From Hygrocybe punicea (lineage: Eukaryota > Basidiomycota > Agaricomycetes > Agaricales > Hygrophoraceae): 64,000 nucleotides of DNA. Shown piece after piece: positions 45,521-57,537 of the stretch; the stretch's first letter is position 1, and every line of letters starts with the position of its first letter. The DNA is taken from NCBI GenBank assembly GCA_963556145.1, contig OY744467.1:620001-684000 (forward strand), written 5' to 3'. The translations under genes and the position numbers were made by a program. Under the pieces are notes generated by a model. The model was not told where the DNA came from, made no database searches, and saw nothing but the letters and a program-made list of their open reading frames with translations.

Positions 45521-46958
45521 ATGGCTTCATCTGCCCAAGACCCATCTGTCGATGATAACAGCAGTAGTCTGAATGTTGCGCATTCCACTCCCGCTTTCCC
45601 TGCTTTTAACGCGGGTGATGCCCCCAGCCCTCAGACTTCCGAGTCCTCGCCTATCTCTTCACTGTTGCCCATGACTAGTTCCATGCACGCACAACCTACC
45701 GTTCTCGAATACGGAAGAGAGATTAACAATAATTCAGAGGTTTACAAGCTCCCGGCAGATGACGAAGAGATGGAACGGCTCCGTGAGTTTAGTGTGTTTC
45801 CAGTGTTTGAAATTTCACCTCCCATGGAGACAGAGAAACAGCATATCATGTTTCGGGAAGTTCTTGGTAAATATCCCCCCATTCTGGCCCAAGTCATGGC
45901 GGACGACACAGCAGGCGAGACGAAGGCCTGTTTAGACTTGGGTTGTGGAAGTGGTGGTTGGTAAGGCATAAATCAAAACCCTTCCCTCCTTCTTGGGATT
46001 GAATTGGTACATGTATATGATAGGATCATGGAAGTGGCCCTCGACTTTCCGAACTGCATTGCTGTAGGTGTCGACCTTGTTCCTTTGCACTCTATGTGAG
46101 TCCTCTAGATCTATTTCCATAACCCATTTCGAATCACTGATTTGCACCTTAGTCATATGCCTCCAAATTGCAGGTGAGAACATTTGCAGACCAACTGTTT
46201 TCTCCTTGATCAAAGTTACCTCTTTCTCAGGAGTGAAGTTGAGGACGTCAACCGAGGGCTGGAACACTATTACGGGGATTTCAATGTTGTACACGCTCGT
46301 CTCTTAGCCGCAGGAGTAAGTCTCCCTGATTCAACCTTCAATTCTGTTTGGTGTAAATCGTCAATGGCAGATCAGAGAGTACCCGAGATTGATCAACCAT
46401 ATCAGTCGAGTGCTTCGACCTGGGGGTCTGATTCACCTTGCAGAGTTTGATTTCCAACATTTATGGCGACAACAAGCAGCGTTGGCCTGTCGAGACAAGC
46501 GTTATTAAACCCCCTTGGTGGCCACTATGGATGGAATGTTCAAGAGTGGCTGTTGGCATGCGTGGGGCATTCAATGAAGTTTCATCGAGCTTGGTGCAAT
46601 GGATCAGTGAGCATGGGGCGTTTGAGAACATTGTTACTCAAATACATTGGATCCCAATGTCTCCCTGGGTTCGAGGGGACGACCCTGAAGCTAAGAGGCA
46701 AAGATGGATCGGTGAACTTGGTCTGGCTGACGTTTTGGTTCGTCTTATCTTTTTTTTTTTTCCTATTTGCAATCCGCTGTAATTTTTGACTTTCTTTTCT
46801 AGGTTTTGTTGAAATCAGGCAGACCACTCCTTCTCGGTTCTGGGTTGTCTGAAGCCCTTCTTGATGAAATTGAGACGAATGCCGCTCTCGAATTGAAGGA
46901 AGCCAAAGTTCCGAATTATTTGAAGGTGGTGGAGGTGTACGCTCTGAAGAGGCGATGA
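45521..46958 (+). CDS. SAM-dependent methyltransferase, with one possible frameshift
   Basis: Exons 45521-45960, 46024-46095, 46153-46173 (21 nt), 46231-46315, 46371-46737 and 46803-46958. Class I methyltransferase motif I is 'CLDLGCGSGGW' (residues 137-147), followed by 'IAVGVDLVPL' (acidic ribose-binding end of strand 2) and, after the micro-exon 'MPPNCR', 'YYGDFNVVHARLL'. Post-I block: 'INHISRVLRPGGLIHLAEFD'. The frame is then off by one base between 46450 and 46458 and resumes as 'KPPWWPLWMECSRVAVGMR' to the end 'KVVEVYALKRR'. The length excess of one base in exon 5 agrees with a +1 insertion, either a sequencing error or a real break. Substrate unknown; many basidiomycete relatives act on secondary metabolites, which is only a hint. 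Confidence 0.8.
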
Positions 46959-48119
46959 ATAATTCAGTTCGTGGAATGCTCGATCCTACGTGCTATCCAT
47001 GGTTGGCCATGCGGGAAATCTTTCCTTCCACATCACACATATGATGGTAAATAAAAATATCCCAAACTCATGTTATCTTCGAAAAAGTTCAATTTGGACT
47101 TGTTGCGGTAACACTAATAAAAAGTTCCACGTTTTCTGTGTAGTATCGACTGTCAGTTTTTTGGATCGGCACCAAGACTCATCGAAAACACACGACCGTG
47201 TCATCCTTTTCTCCCACAGTACTGCCTCGCCATCACCACGCACTCGCGAATTCACCCAACTCTTCCGACGCCCAGTACCCGCGCCTGAAACCTTCCCGCT
47301 GTCCAGGTTCTCTTTCCAGCTGGGATATTCTCCGTAAGGCTATCTTCTTGATGGTACCCCCCTTCTGTCCAACTCCTTCACGATTGAGTCCCACATACCC
47401 TCCTTGTTGTTGACCCCTCTGGTGATACTGAATCAATAAACGATATGCACGGCTTGTTACGACTGCGTTCGGAACTGTATAGTTGTTTTCACAAGCCTCG
47501 TCCCGTCTATCAGTACCGCCGTTCCATTCGATATGGTATCACGAAGCTGGAAAGGGGCGATTTCAGCAGATATTTCTTGGAATCTATGGATGATTCTGTC
47601 GGTGCCAAAAGGAAAGAACTACCGAGGAACAGCCGAAGAAGTCAAACGTTGACTGGATAGTCACCAACACACATGCCTACCAAAGAGTTCAGATGAAGAG
47701 GTGCCTTCGGCCAATGAACAAGCAGCATTGACCGGAGAGAGTCAAGCAGATACAACCAACAGATCAGAGGGCGTTAAAGCTGCTTCATCAGGAAGCTAAA
47801 GGAAAGACGAGGGATGCGTGCTGGGTGCAGTGGGCTTCAAGTCAGTAAGGTAACAGATGAAGCGGATATGTAAGGTTTACGGGCAGGGGAATGCTCTGAA
47901 TCTGGGGAGGCAACTCAATCAAAGGGGATTAATATTGTAGACAAGACAAGACATTCTCCGAGCTTGCGTTAATAATATCAAGTAGTTGCCAGGTCAAAAC
48001 CACATCACGTGGTTCCATCCACGGCGATCGGCGATCTCTAGGCAATAGTAGTAGTGTGGAATGTTGCGGAACTGGTGCGTGCTGCGCCTGAGAACGGCAG
48101 CTGTCTCCTACGAACGGTC
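46959..48119. other. No confident gene
   Basis: Minus frame 47233-47436 ('KKIALRRISQLEREPGQRE') and plus frame 47445-47660 look partly protein-like but have no domain, start context or splicing. Left unassigned. Confidence 0.35.
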
Positions 48120-49649
48120 ATGTCGTCCGCCATAAAGGTCCCCTTGACTTTCCGCCAACCATTCAAGACGATCTACATCGCCCTTCGACTGTTGTCCCTC
48201 CTGGCTCTACTTCCCTTCTGGACGGTATATTACTGTCTGTTCCCGCGCCCACGAAAGTCTTGGACACTCAAGGAGACCATAAATGTCCGACTCATTCGGT
48301 GGATTATACCTCTCTGTGCCACCTGCGGCATATCCCCTCTCAGGACAGACAAGACCCGTGAAGTTCCACAGTCAGAGCTGAAGGAAACTAGTTTTCTCTG
48401 GCTGGAGCCTGCTGGCAGCAGTACGATTAAAGGATTCGCTCTTGATGACAAAGTCCATCCAGTGCGAGTGCCGGCATATGTCTGGCCCAAAGGGGCTGAC
48501 TGGCAAATTGAGGACGGGCTTGTGGGTCTGTGGATTCATGGCGGCGGGTACATGATGGGAAATGCTTCCGAGTCATTCGGAGGATCCGGTGAGTAGGGAA
48601 TGGTTTGGATCAATCATGACCAAAACCACATTACTTTGGTTTTATGCAGCAATTCCCCGCGCAATTTACCAGGTACGTACAGTACTACTAAAATGAGCCA
48701 CAAACTAATACATCACCCAGAATTCAAAAATCAAAAAAATTATCTGTATGTCCCCCGTCTCACTTTTCGTTTCAAGTATTCTTAATAAATATCTACCAGC
48801 TGTTGACTATCGTCTAATTGGCGAATGTTGCCACCCCGCACAACTTCTTGACGTGCTTGCGGCATACTCATATCTCGTGCAAACGCTCGGTATCGCCCCA
48901 AATAGGATTGTCGTCTTTGGAGCCTCTGCTGGAGGTAAGGGTTCCTTTCTGTTTTTTTGCTGCGACTTGGGCATTCGCCAATAAATGCTTAGGACATTTG
49001 GTACTAATGTTGATGCGGTACTTATACGAGGAGAAAGTTTTTCCACTTCCGGCTGCCATCATGCTCTTTTCTGTACGTGTTCTCACTTGACCATGCATGT
49101 CCTTTCTAATTGTCAAATAGCCCCGGGTGGATATGGGTATCAACGCCCGCATATCGAATGATGGATGTTGAAAAACTGACGTGTTGATTTCAGCGATCGA
49201 CAAAGAAATGCATGAGAAGCCGTCAGTTGTACGCCCAAACGCGACGAGTGACATCCTTGCTACGTCATATCAAAGCAATCTTCTATTCTTGGGCCACCAC
49301 TCTCCTGATATTCTCTCCACGCCTTACCTTTCAGCGAGTAGGTGTTCACCTGACGAAATGTTCATATCCGTGTATTGATGTTCTTCCAAAAAAACAAGAC
49401 CTCTCGCCTCCGGGTTCGTACGTCGGGTATCCCAAGGTATTCATCTCTGCCGGTGAGGCTGAGGTATTCCAGCGCGAATGTGACCAGCTCGCACAAGTCT
49501 TGCGGAAGGATGCCGTTGATATCACATACGATGTGCAGCAGGATGCCGTTCATATGTTTTGGGGATCTGGCGACTTGGTCCCGTCAAGTGGTGCTCGTGA
49601 ACGTCTTGCTCAGCACGTGTATGAATGGATCCAAGCATTGCCGGAATAG
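48120..49649 (+). CDS. Alpha/beta hydrolase (HSL/carboxylesterase type), membrane-anchored
   Basis: Exon 48120-48588 starts with a hydrophobic segment (residues about 15-42, 'IALRLLSLLALLPFWTVYY'), likely a signal anchor, then 'LVGLWIHGGGYMMGNASES' with the HGGG oxyanion hole at residues 140-143. Small exons 48650-48672 (23 nt) and 48721-48745 (25 nt) lead to exon 48800-48934: 'SVDYRLIGE' and 'IVVFGASAGG' (nucleophile S215). Exon 48993-49072 gives 'HLVLMLMRYLYEEK'. The last exons give 'VFISAGEAEVFQRECDQL' and 'DAVHMFWG', supplying the catalytic acid and His. The join near 49163-49191 would need a very short intron and is uncertain. This is the alpha/beta-hydrolase-3 pattern of lipases and steryl acetyl hydrolases; substrate unknown. 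Confidence 0.82.
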
Positions 49650-50184
49650 CGTATCTTGTGGGCTTTCTTCGCGCAAATTTGTCAAGCTCGCGGCTGGTCA
49701 TTCCAATGTACAAATGTTTGTTATAAATCATAGACTATCTGGACGGCCAATTGTTGGAGATGGCTTTCCAATCCAACCACCCTTCAATGCCTTCTTCGTA
49801 CGTCATCGGTACGAATTTCAGGGTTTTGAGCGGCGAATGATGGATATGGGCCTGCCAATCCTTCAGCGTCAACATCGAAGAAATATCACCTTCACCGGTT
49901 CCAGAAGGGACCGAAGCTGCGAAGAACGCTCTGCGCGCTTCTGGGCGAACAAAAAAGCGATTGATAAGTCTCCTCACGAGTGGAATGAGCACAGCCTTAC
50001 CAACGGCCAAACGAAACAGCCAGAAGTCAAAGATTCAAAAACTGTTGCATTGAATGACAAGGTCATTCATGGTAATTTACATTTGTTTTCTAACTTGTAC
50101 AGTGACCGATGCAACGGCCCATATGTCAACAGGAACTTTCCCTTGCAACGTCTCAACACTTTTGGGCCTGGTTGATTGAGACGG
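49650..50184 (-). other. Possible terminal exon of an unrecognised minus-strand gene
   Basis: Minus frame 49735-50010 contains 'EGDISSMLTLKDWQAHIHH', 'PLKTLKFVPMTYEEGIEGW' and ends 'WKAISNNWPSR'. An intron GTAAGG..CGCCCAG upstream is plausible but does not join a clear ATG exon in frame. It lies downstream of and parallel to the receptor gene. Family not recognised. Confidence 0.4.
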
Positions 50185-51658
50185 CTAGTACCCGACCATG
50201 ATCACGTCATCATCCGGACGCCGCAACATCTTATCCCCTTCAATCGAGTCTGTATCGTTGGACAGGACGGCTGGGTTCCCGTCATCGGTGGGGGTCCCGA
50301 AGAGAAGTAGATTCGGACGCGTCAACAAAAAGAGTAGAACGTTGGCTATCCCGCTTAAGCAGAAGATCGCTTGAACGGCGATAGTCGCCGCAGGCGGAAC
50401 ATGGTTCTTTCTGTCGCCGTGGCTTTCTTGTACGAAGCCAAGCCAGCGGCCAACGCTGAGGGGGAGGGTGAGGAATGCATAGACGAGTGGATAGCTGGCC
50501 ACGTAAGGGGGAGAATTGGCATAAGTGGCATTGCAGAAACAACGTTAGTTGACGTACGCGATCATGCTCAGAGAATGACGCCTTGAGCCTCCTGGGTCTT
50601 CGACTTTCTCTCGTTTATGGAGTTTGAAATTCCACAGCCGGTCGCCCACAGTGATGTTTCCTCGGCCCCAGAAAAATAAGGGGACGTATAAGATCAGGGA
50701 AGAGAGGAGTGATATCCAGATCCAAATGTAGGCTGTGAAAAGTCGGTGGGTCAGGTAGTATTTTCCGATCCAGCACCAGTACTAGTCAACATGTTATTAG
50801 AGTAGCGAAAAGCGACAGTTTAATACGTACTGGAGTGGGAAGGAAAATCCTGTTGGGGTCATGATGATAATGTGCGCCCACAATTGCAGTATATAGAATA
50901 CTGTAAAGCCAAGAGGTGGCAACAACAATATAGGCGACAGAGTTAGCATGGAAGCCTTTGTTACACCAGACCATGACAAATGTGTGGACGGCGATTGCCT
51001 AACGAATTCCCACTGAGACACACGAACCAAACGGTAAAATTACGACGCTCACGAGAGAATTAGTAGCCACATTCATTGCGCCTACGGTTTGGGCAACACC
51101 TGCATGACTGGTGAACTCCAGTGTGACATATGGTTGCAAGCCGCTCACTTTGTGCAGAACACCACGTTCCTACCTGAGTCTTTCCATCCTGTACCCATTT
51201 GGCATTTATGATGACTCCGATGGATTGGACGATATCTGCGGTGAATAACGACAACTATATAAATGAAAGACTTTCTCAATCGAGGTACTTGAGAATGATT
51301 GGAAACCTACCAAATAAATATCCATCGGCACTTTTATCAAACGCCATTTCCCAGGATTCTTCCGAGCGTGATAGCAGACATTTCTCTGGACCAGATTAAA
51401 TGTGCGCTCTATATAACGTATTATTGATGCACTCACTAAAATTAAAACATAAGTCACCAGGCATGCTAGCAGTGACACAGCCCCCGCTTGTGCCACGAAC
51501 TACTCTGGAGGTCAAAATCTGATTTCCCCAACGAGAAGTGTAGCACTCACGGCGAGGGCAATGCTTTCATTACGGGTAAGGCAATGTAAGGGAGCGTTGG
51601 CCTTCGCAGATAATTGCTGCTCTGCGGGGGTGCAAAACTGCGTGGAGAGCGTGGCCAT
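50185..51658 (-). CDS. Seven-transmembrane receptor (Git3/cAR-like fungal GPCR)
   Basis: Eight exons, complement(50185-50494, 50558-50781, 50831-50998, 51053-51099, 51149-51254, 51311-51385, 51437-51499, 51551-51658), add up to exactly 367 codons. Features: short extracellular N-terminus, TM1 'AGAVSLLACLVTYVLIL', TM2 'DIYLLSLFTADIVQSIG' followed by 'AKWVQDGKT', Cys after it and TM3 'NVATNSLAIAVHTFVMVW', TM4 'AYIVVATSWLYSILYTA', TM5 'AYIWIWISLLSSLILYVP', a charged loop with 'KLHKRERVE'-type basic residues, TM6 'LVYAFLTLPLSVGRWLG' and TM7 'AIFCLSGIANVLLFLLTR'. The LFTADIvQ..G..W and iAvHTF patterns are those of fungal Git3/Dictyostelium cAR-related receptors that signal through G-alpha to cAMP. 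Ligand unknown. Confidence 0.82.
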
Positions 51659-52285
51659 CTGTTAAAGTGCGACCTGGAGAACAACTCGGAGGGCTCAAGA
51701 AGTTGGACAACATGACTGACTATAAGTAGATGCAGATCCGGATAAACATGGTAAATGGGTGTACAGGTGAGTTCCGAGTCTTACACATGTGGCGTACACT
51801 GGCATTGATTGATTGATTGATCGAGTACAGTATGTGGATTCTCACACGCCTGTACGCAGACCGCCTGCTGCCAGTGAGAGCCTTTACAAGAGGGAAGTTG
51901 GGATTATTGTGACCCTATTTGACTAGTTCCTCTCTTTGGGCTCTGGGGCCGGTGTAAGCTGCTTCATCAAAAAAACAAGACCTTGGCATGATCATCACGT
52001 ATGACATTCCGCGACATGGAAGTTGTTCCAATCTTCTCACTTTTCACAGGGTCTGTCCGCGTGTCCAAGAGCTCGCCCACGTCCCACGATAGTTGTTACT
52101 GTGATTGCCGCCCATGCCAGAAGTTCATTATTGGTCGATCTTGCCGCGCAGCCTGAGAAGGGCACAGGAACACCGCGTGGCTTCCCCAACATGTTCCCTG
52201 AATCTCGAATATAGTACTAGCATGCCATGAGTCGTTGCAGTGTCCGGTTTTCCGCCTCTGCAATACACAGTTGGACGGTTTTCTC
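51659..52285. other. Divergent promoter region
   Basis: Lies between the starts of the receptor gene (minus) and the RasGEF gene (plus), so it should hold both promoters. A TTGA repeat (TTGATTGATTGATTGATCGA) is near 51806-51825. No gene recognised. Confidence 0.45.
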
Positions 52286-55200
52286 ATGGATATCATCGAC
52301 GCTCCCCTTTCTAATCATCTAAGTCTTGCATTCGCAACTTTCAGGTCTCTATGCGCTTCCATCCAATACGTTCAATGGAACGGGCGGCAATTGCGGGCTC
52401 TTGCGACTTCGGTTGCCCAGCTCTTGCAAACTCTCGATGGCCAGATTCGGGCCGGTCGTCTCGTGCAATCTCAAATTTCGCCAGAGGTGGACACGCTGCA
52501 AACGTATTTCAAACGTCTGAGCCGTTGTGTCTCGCTGATAGGTTATTAGGCTCATCAAAGAGATCAGCTCCTTTATTCAAAACGAGGAAGGGCGTGGTTT
52601 TGTCAAACTTCTCCTTAACAAAGATGAAAGAATTGCCGCCATCGAGGGTTACCATCGCCGACTCTGTTCGTGTGTCAGGTCTTTCCGGGTGAGTTCAGGC
52701 AATCAATCTTCGTATTGACCTTACACTGGAAAAGATCTCTGCTTTGATTAACACTCAAGATTGGAAGAAGAAGAACGACGATGCCCGAGATACTGATGAG
52801 CAACTCCTCAACGATCGCCTCACCGAACTTGAAGCCAACCAGATAAAGCTTAGAGAGGTGTTGGGTACGCCCCGTTGCTTTTCGCCTTTGAGAAAGGTTC
52901 TCAATTCAGCATATCACAGGGATCAACAAACATAACCTGGTCGCTCTGATGACTTCATTGCAAAAATATGTGAAGAAGCGGCTTTGTGACGAGCGGGAAC
53001 GTCGCTTTTTGTTATCTACCCTCGACTATCTGACAGAGATCAGCGGCAAACACATTGATATCGAGGGTTGGATGATCACTGCGTTTGATGTTGAGTTTGG
53101 CCCAGAGATTGGATCAGGGGGATTGTAAGCACTATTCTCATGGGTAATGAAGGGGCAACCCTCACGGTGCCTATCACAGTGGCCAGGTGTTCAAGGGAAC
53201 TTGCAACGGCAAACAAGTCGCCCTTAAAGTTCTAGACACAGCTTCCGGTGTAACACCAAGCTTGGCGGTAGGTTTGCAATGTCACCGATACGAAGTATTT
53301 TCTCTGATTCACCGTTAGTTAATCCGTCGAGAAATTAAGGTAGGTTATTCTTACATTTCTGATTTTTTCTCCACTGGAACACCTCTTCAGGCATGGTCAG
53401 CTCTTCGACATCCCCACATTCTCCGTGAGATTGTATACATCTCCGCCGTGTTCTCAGTCATGCGGACTTAATATCTCTATTTTACTGACAGAACTCATCG
53501 GTGCCAACGTTTTTGATGACCGACCATTCTTTGTAATGCCATTCCTCAAGTATGGAAACGCACGAGACTACGTCAACGAGCATCCGCAGTGCAATCGAAT
53601 CACGATTGTATGTCGTTTCAATTCTCTCGGCAAATGCATTTGTTTTCTTACGTCTGCCAGCTCCATCACATCAGCCTTGGTCTTGTCCACTTACACGATA
53701 ATAATGTCATGCACGGTAATCTCAAAGCGGTACCTCCATTACATTTATATTTTAATACTCTGACTGATCGGAAGTCATCTAGTTTAATGTGCTCATTGAT
53801 GACGCTGGACACGCTGCGCTATGTGATTATGGGCTTTCCCACATCAAATCAGACATTACCACTCGCTCTATGAGGCAAGGGAATGCCTCAGTTGTTGAGA
53901 GCCGGAACTGGATGTCCCCGGAAAGGATTATAGGAGGTACGTTGATTCATTTATCATGCTGTATCAACATAGAATCTCGTATCCTGGTAGGAGCCTTGCG
54001 AAAGCCTGGCGACGTATACGCATTTGGGATGACGATGTTCGAGGTAGGCTCTCTTCCTCTTTGGATCGTTGAATCTTAAACATCTTTCCCCCGAGATCCT
54101 AACTGGCGATGTCCCTCTTGGCCATATCGCATATATGGATTTCATCCCACTTGTCGTCAACCTGAATGTTCGTCCCGAACGCCCTGAGGAAGGCCAGCCT
54201 TTCAAGATCTCCAATGGCCTCTGGTCCTTGGCAGAAGCAAGCTGGGTAAAAACGCCAGAAGATCGGCCGACCGCTTTGGCGATTTCCCATGCAATTTCTG
54301 ACCTCCTCGCTCCTGTCTCCCCTCGACTTGACAAATCATCTTTTCCACCAGGTTTTGCCACCGCGCCAGTCCCCCCAGCGGCTCCGTCTCCCATCGTAAT
54401 CGTAAAGGACGTGCCAACCAAGGTTGTCCCCAGTTTGACTTCAGCGCCGCCGAACAACGGTCCTATGACCGTCGTAACCAGTTTTTATCCACTATCGAGC
54501 AATATGTCTTCCATGTCGGAACTTCCACAATATGACGATGTCGGTAGATCACCGAGGAGTGAGGTCTTATCTATTCCTAGCCCATCTTCTAGTGGGAGTG
54601 GTCGTTCTCGATTCGAAAGGGCCGTGAGCAAGACTAGCCTCACAGATGCTTCACACATTCGTCCTAAAACAGCCGAGAGCATAATTCGACCCAAGGGGCC
54701 TGCTTCGCCCCCACGTTATAGCACTGAATATGGTTACATCTCGGCAGATAGATCGCCACTGGCCGGCACTGCCGATGGTCGGAAACAATTCTCTCTGCCA
54801 ACGTGGCCTCACACTGTATTCCAGCAAGATCCAACAGTGATTAGGAGCCCGAAAGATGTCCGAGAATCGAGTGACGCCGCCCAATCCTCAAAGGGAGACG
54901 CATCAATAAGTGACCAACATTCCTTTGCTGACTCGGACTTGGGTGATAGTTCGGGCACTGTAGGGCATTCACCTAACAATGCTCTTAGTCTCTCCGAACC
55001 ATCACCTCGCAAGGGTAAGACTGCAACGCCCCGCCTCAAGATAGCAAACCTTTGGCCACGTCGCACCGAACCGACGGCCGGAAACACTTCCGCAGACGGT
55101 GGACCTGTCGCTGGGAAACAAAACCGCCTCCAACACATGGCCAATTGGTTAGGGAAGCCGCTGTTGAGTGCACAAGCCCGACCGCCAGGGGTCTCTCCCT

Positions 55201-56699
55201 TCGGAATCACCCGCCAAACACCTGCTCCTTCCGCAGAGATGTGGTCTTTGGATGATCTTCTTGAACGCTGGATCATTCGCTCTCCCAGTCAGTTAGTTGT
55301 AGTTTGCGCCACACTCACACTTGACGCCTCTTTCGCAGATGTCAAAGAGGACGAAGAATTCCAAGAGATATTCCTAGTGACGTACACTGTGTTCACAAAC
55401 TGTCTGGAGGTCTTTCAAGGCCTTCGTCTTCGTTTTGACACTGCACAATCGGCCGACGTACCCCCACAGATTCGTGCCGCCAGGCGCCAGAGGTAATATA
55501 TACATTCTTGAGATGTCGGGCAACAATGTTTATTCACTTTCATTTGTTATAAAGCATCATTTCTGCTATGATATATTGGGTTGCAAGCTCTGATATATCT
55601 ATCGACAGCGATGTTCTCGCACAAATGAGAGAGTTCGCGAACTCGGTTACCAGCTCTTCTTTCATGGGTGACAAGGCCAAAGAACTAGCCAAGCTCATTG
55701 ACGCGAAGGTTAGGTTACTTGCTCATCCTTACTGGACCTACCATATATACTAAAAAGTCATGCAGACAGAAGATTATCCTTTGCCTTCTGTCTCGGAACC
55801 CATCGGCGTGAGTGCGCTGTTGGACAATACTTCCGAGCAGATCGCTGCCGCACTCACTGCCCTGGAAGGAGTCTTTTACAGCCGTATTCGCCCGGCGGAT
55901 TACATCAACCATGTTCGGGAGCTTCAATGCACCAACCGTGTTGTGGACGCTTGCATTATGACCCGTAAGATCACATTCTGGGTGAAGCAGAAAGTACTCC
56001 GTTCGAATTATATCAAGCGGAGAGGTAAAGCCTTCAAGTTCTTTCTCAAAACAGCAGAGGTAGGTCTTGTTATTCCTGGACCCATAGCAACTCATCACAC
56101 GCTTCCTTGAACTAAGGATTGTTATCAAATGCGTAATTTTTCGTCCACAGCCGCCATCATCATAGCGCTGGAGTCGGAGCTCATCCAAGGCCTTCTTGAG
56201 ACACTGGGAGAGCTTGAGAACCAAGACCAGATGTTGCTAGCCAAGTTAAGCCGCTTCGTCAAGTCAGAAGAAGCATATCGCGCTGCCCTCGACGTGTCTG
56301 AAGATCCTTGTGTTCCACGCATTGGTAAATAACCATCCTTTTCGCCAGATTGAACCATTGAACAAGATCAAATGTCCAGACCTTCATCTTCAGGATTTAA
56401 AATCGGTTCTCCCCAGTTGTCTTCGTTCCATTGGCAAAGGGTCTGCCACGATCAATATCGTGGGTTGTACGGCACTGGCTGCTCAAATTCGAGATGTCAT
56501 TAAATTCAGGATGCCTACCCAAAGGGACTCCCCCAACCCTGAGAGGCTGCCTTATCTGCTAAAACAACTTTCATCCCTCGAGGTCAGCATTCCAGCTCAT
56601 GACCAGCTCCGCCAACGCAGCGAACATTTGAGAGCCGAAGAATTAAAAGTCAACAAGGCACGAACCCGAGCACTTGGGGTCAGTGGCTTTGCTACGTAG
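52286..56699 (+). CDS. Kinase-like domain fused to RasGEF; catalytic Asp replaced
   Basis: Sixteen exons (52286-52503, 52550-52688, 52735-52864, 52920-53124, 53180-53267, 53319-53339, 53391-53424, 53492-53607, 53661-53729, 53783-53936, 53991-54043, 54096-55492, 55555-55708, 55766-56059, 56117-56324, 56380-56699) sum to exactly 1200 codons. Order: helical N-terminus (1-220); kinase-like domain (about 222-450) with Gly loop 'GSGGFGQVFKG', Lys247 in 'VALKVL', Glu265 in 'RREIK', 'HPHILQLIGANVF', then 'MHGNLKAFNVLIDD' where the HRD/HGD Asp is Asn337, and 'LCDYGLS' (D355); Ser/Pro-rich linker (450-780); RasGEF_N (about 787-925, 'EDEEFQEIFLVTYTVFT'); RasGEF catalytic domain (about 930-1199, 'RKITFWVKQKVLRS', 'RNFSSTAAIIIALESELI'). 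Predicted to load GTP on Ras-type GTPases, with the pseudokinase as regulator. Divergent from the receptor gene. Confidence 0.9.
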
Positions 56700-57537
56700 A
56701 GGGTTTCGGGCTTAGAAGCGTAAGAGCCATGTTATTTTTTTTCTTCTGGGCGTGTTGTATTTGTCTGCTCCATTGATTAGTTTCACACTGGAATATATAG
56801 CTTATTTCATGAAGGTACACTACACCCACTCGTATTTTGCAGACTGTGTAAAATGATAATTATTGCTATTTTCATATATAATGACATTTTGAAAAACAAA
56901 TCTTTTACAGCTGTTTTTGAAATTCTTGATAGTTTAGAAAAATATTGACTTGGAAAATTTTTGAGTACTGTGTTTTATATCTCATGAAATACTGCATGGA
57001 TTGACATGGTTATAGAGGGAAAGTTGTACTATGTCTTAAGGGCTATCTACTCCTGTAATTACATTTAGAAAATATTTAGTGTGTGGTGAGTTGTGGATGA
57101 AACAAAAGGTAAACCAGTACTTTGTGACACCCCAAATGATATTGTCAAGTAATGCCATCAAATGAACTCCTATGTTGAGATTAAAGTTGTTCATTTTGTC
57201 AAGGGCTAGAAGTACATATACCATGTTTTTCTTCATTTTTGTTCTTTGAGCCAATATTTATGAGTTTTGTAGTCATGATCAAGGGGGTGGCAGAACGGGA
57301 ATCCCGAACCAGGGGTGGGGGGGGGGGTCCAGCCAGGGGCCTTGAATTTTTTTCCGACTTGGGTTCAAATGTGCCCTAAAATGGACATACATAGCACACA
57401 ATGAGAAGAAGAGCTGTCCATGCGAGAAGCAGCTGTCCATGGATCAATACATCATAATAAAAAATTTATTCGTTGATCTACACAGTTGTTACATGGCAAA
57501 GAGGAAGAGGTAAGAGATTTGAGCTTGTAGTTCTATC
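56700..57537. repeat. Spacer with a lone diverged arm of the hAT 1 hairpin
   Basis: From about 56845 to 57260 the DNA resembles one arm of the hairpin in hAT 1: 'TTGCTATTTTCATATATAATG', 'GAAATACTGCA' and 'TTGTCAAGGGCT' occur in the same order and spacing. No opposite arm, TIR or target duplication was found. A G-run (GGGGGGGGGG) lies near 57320. Confidence 0.65.
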
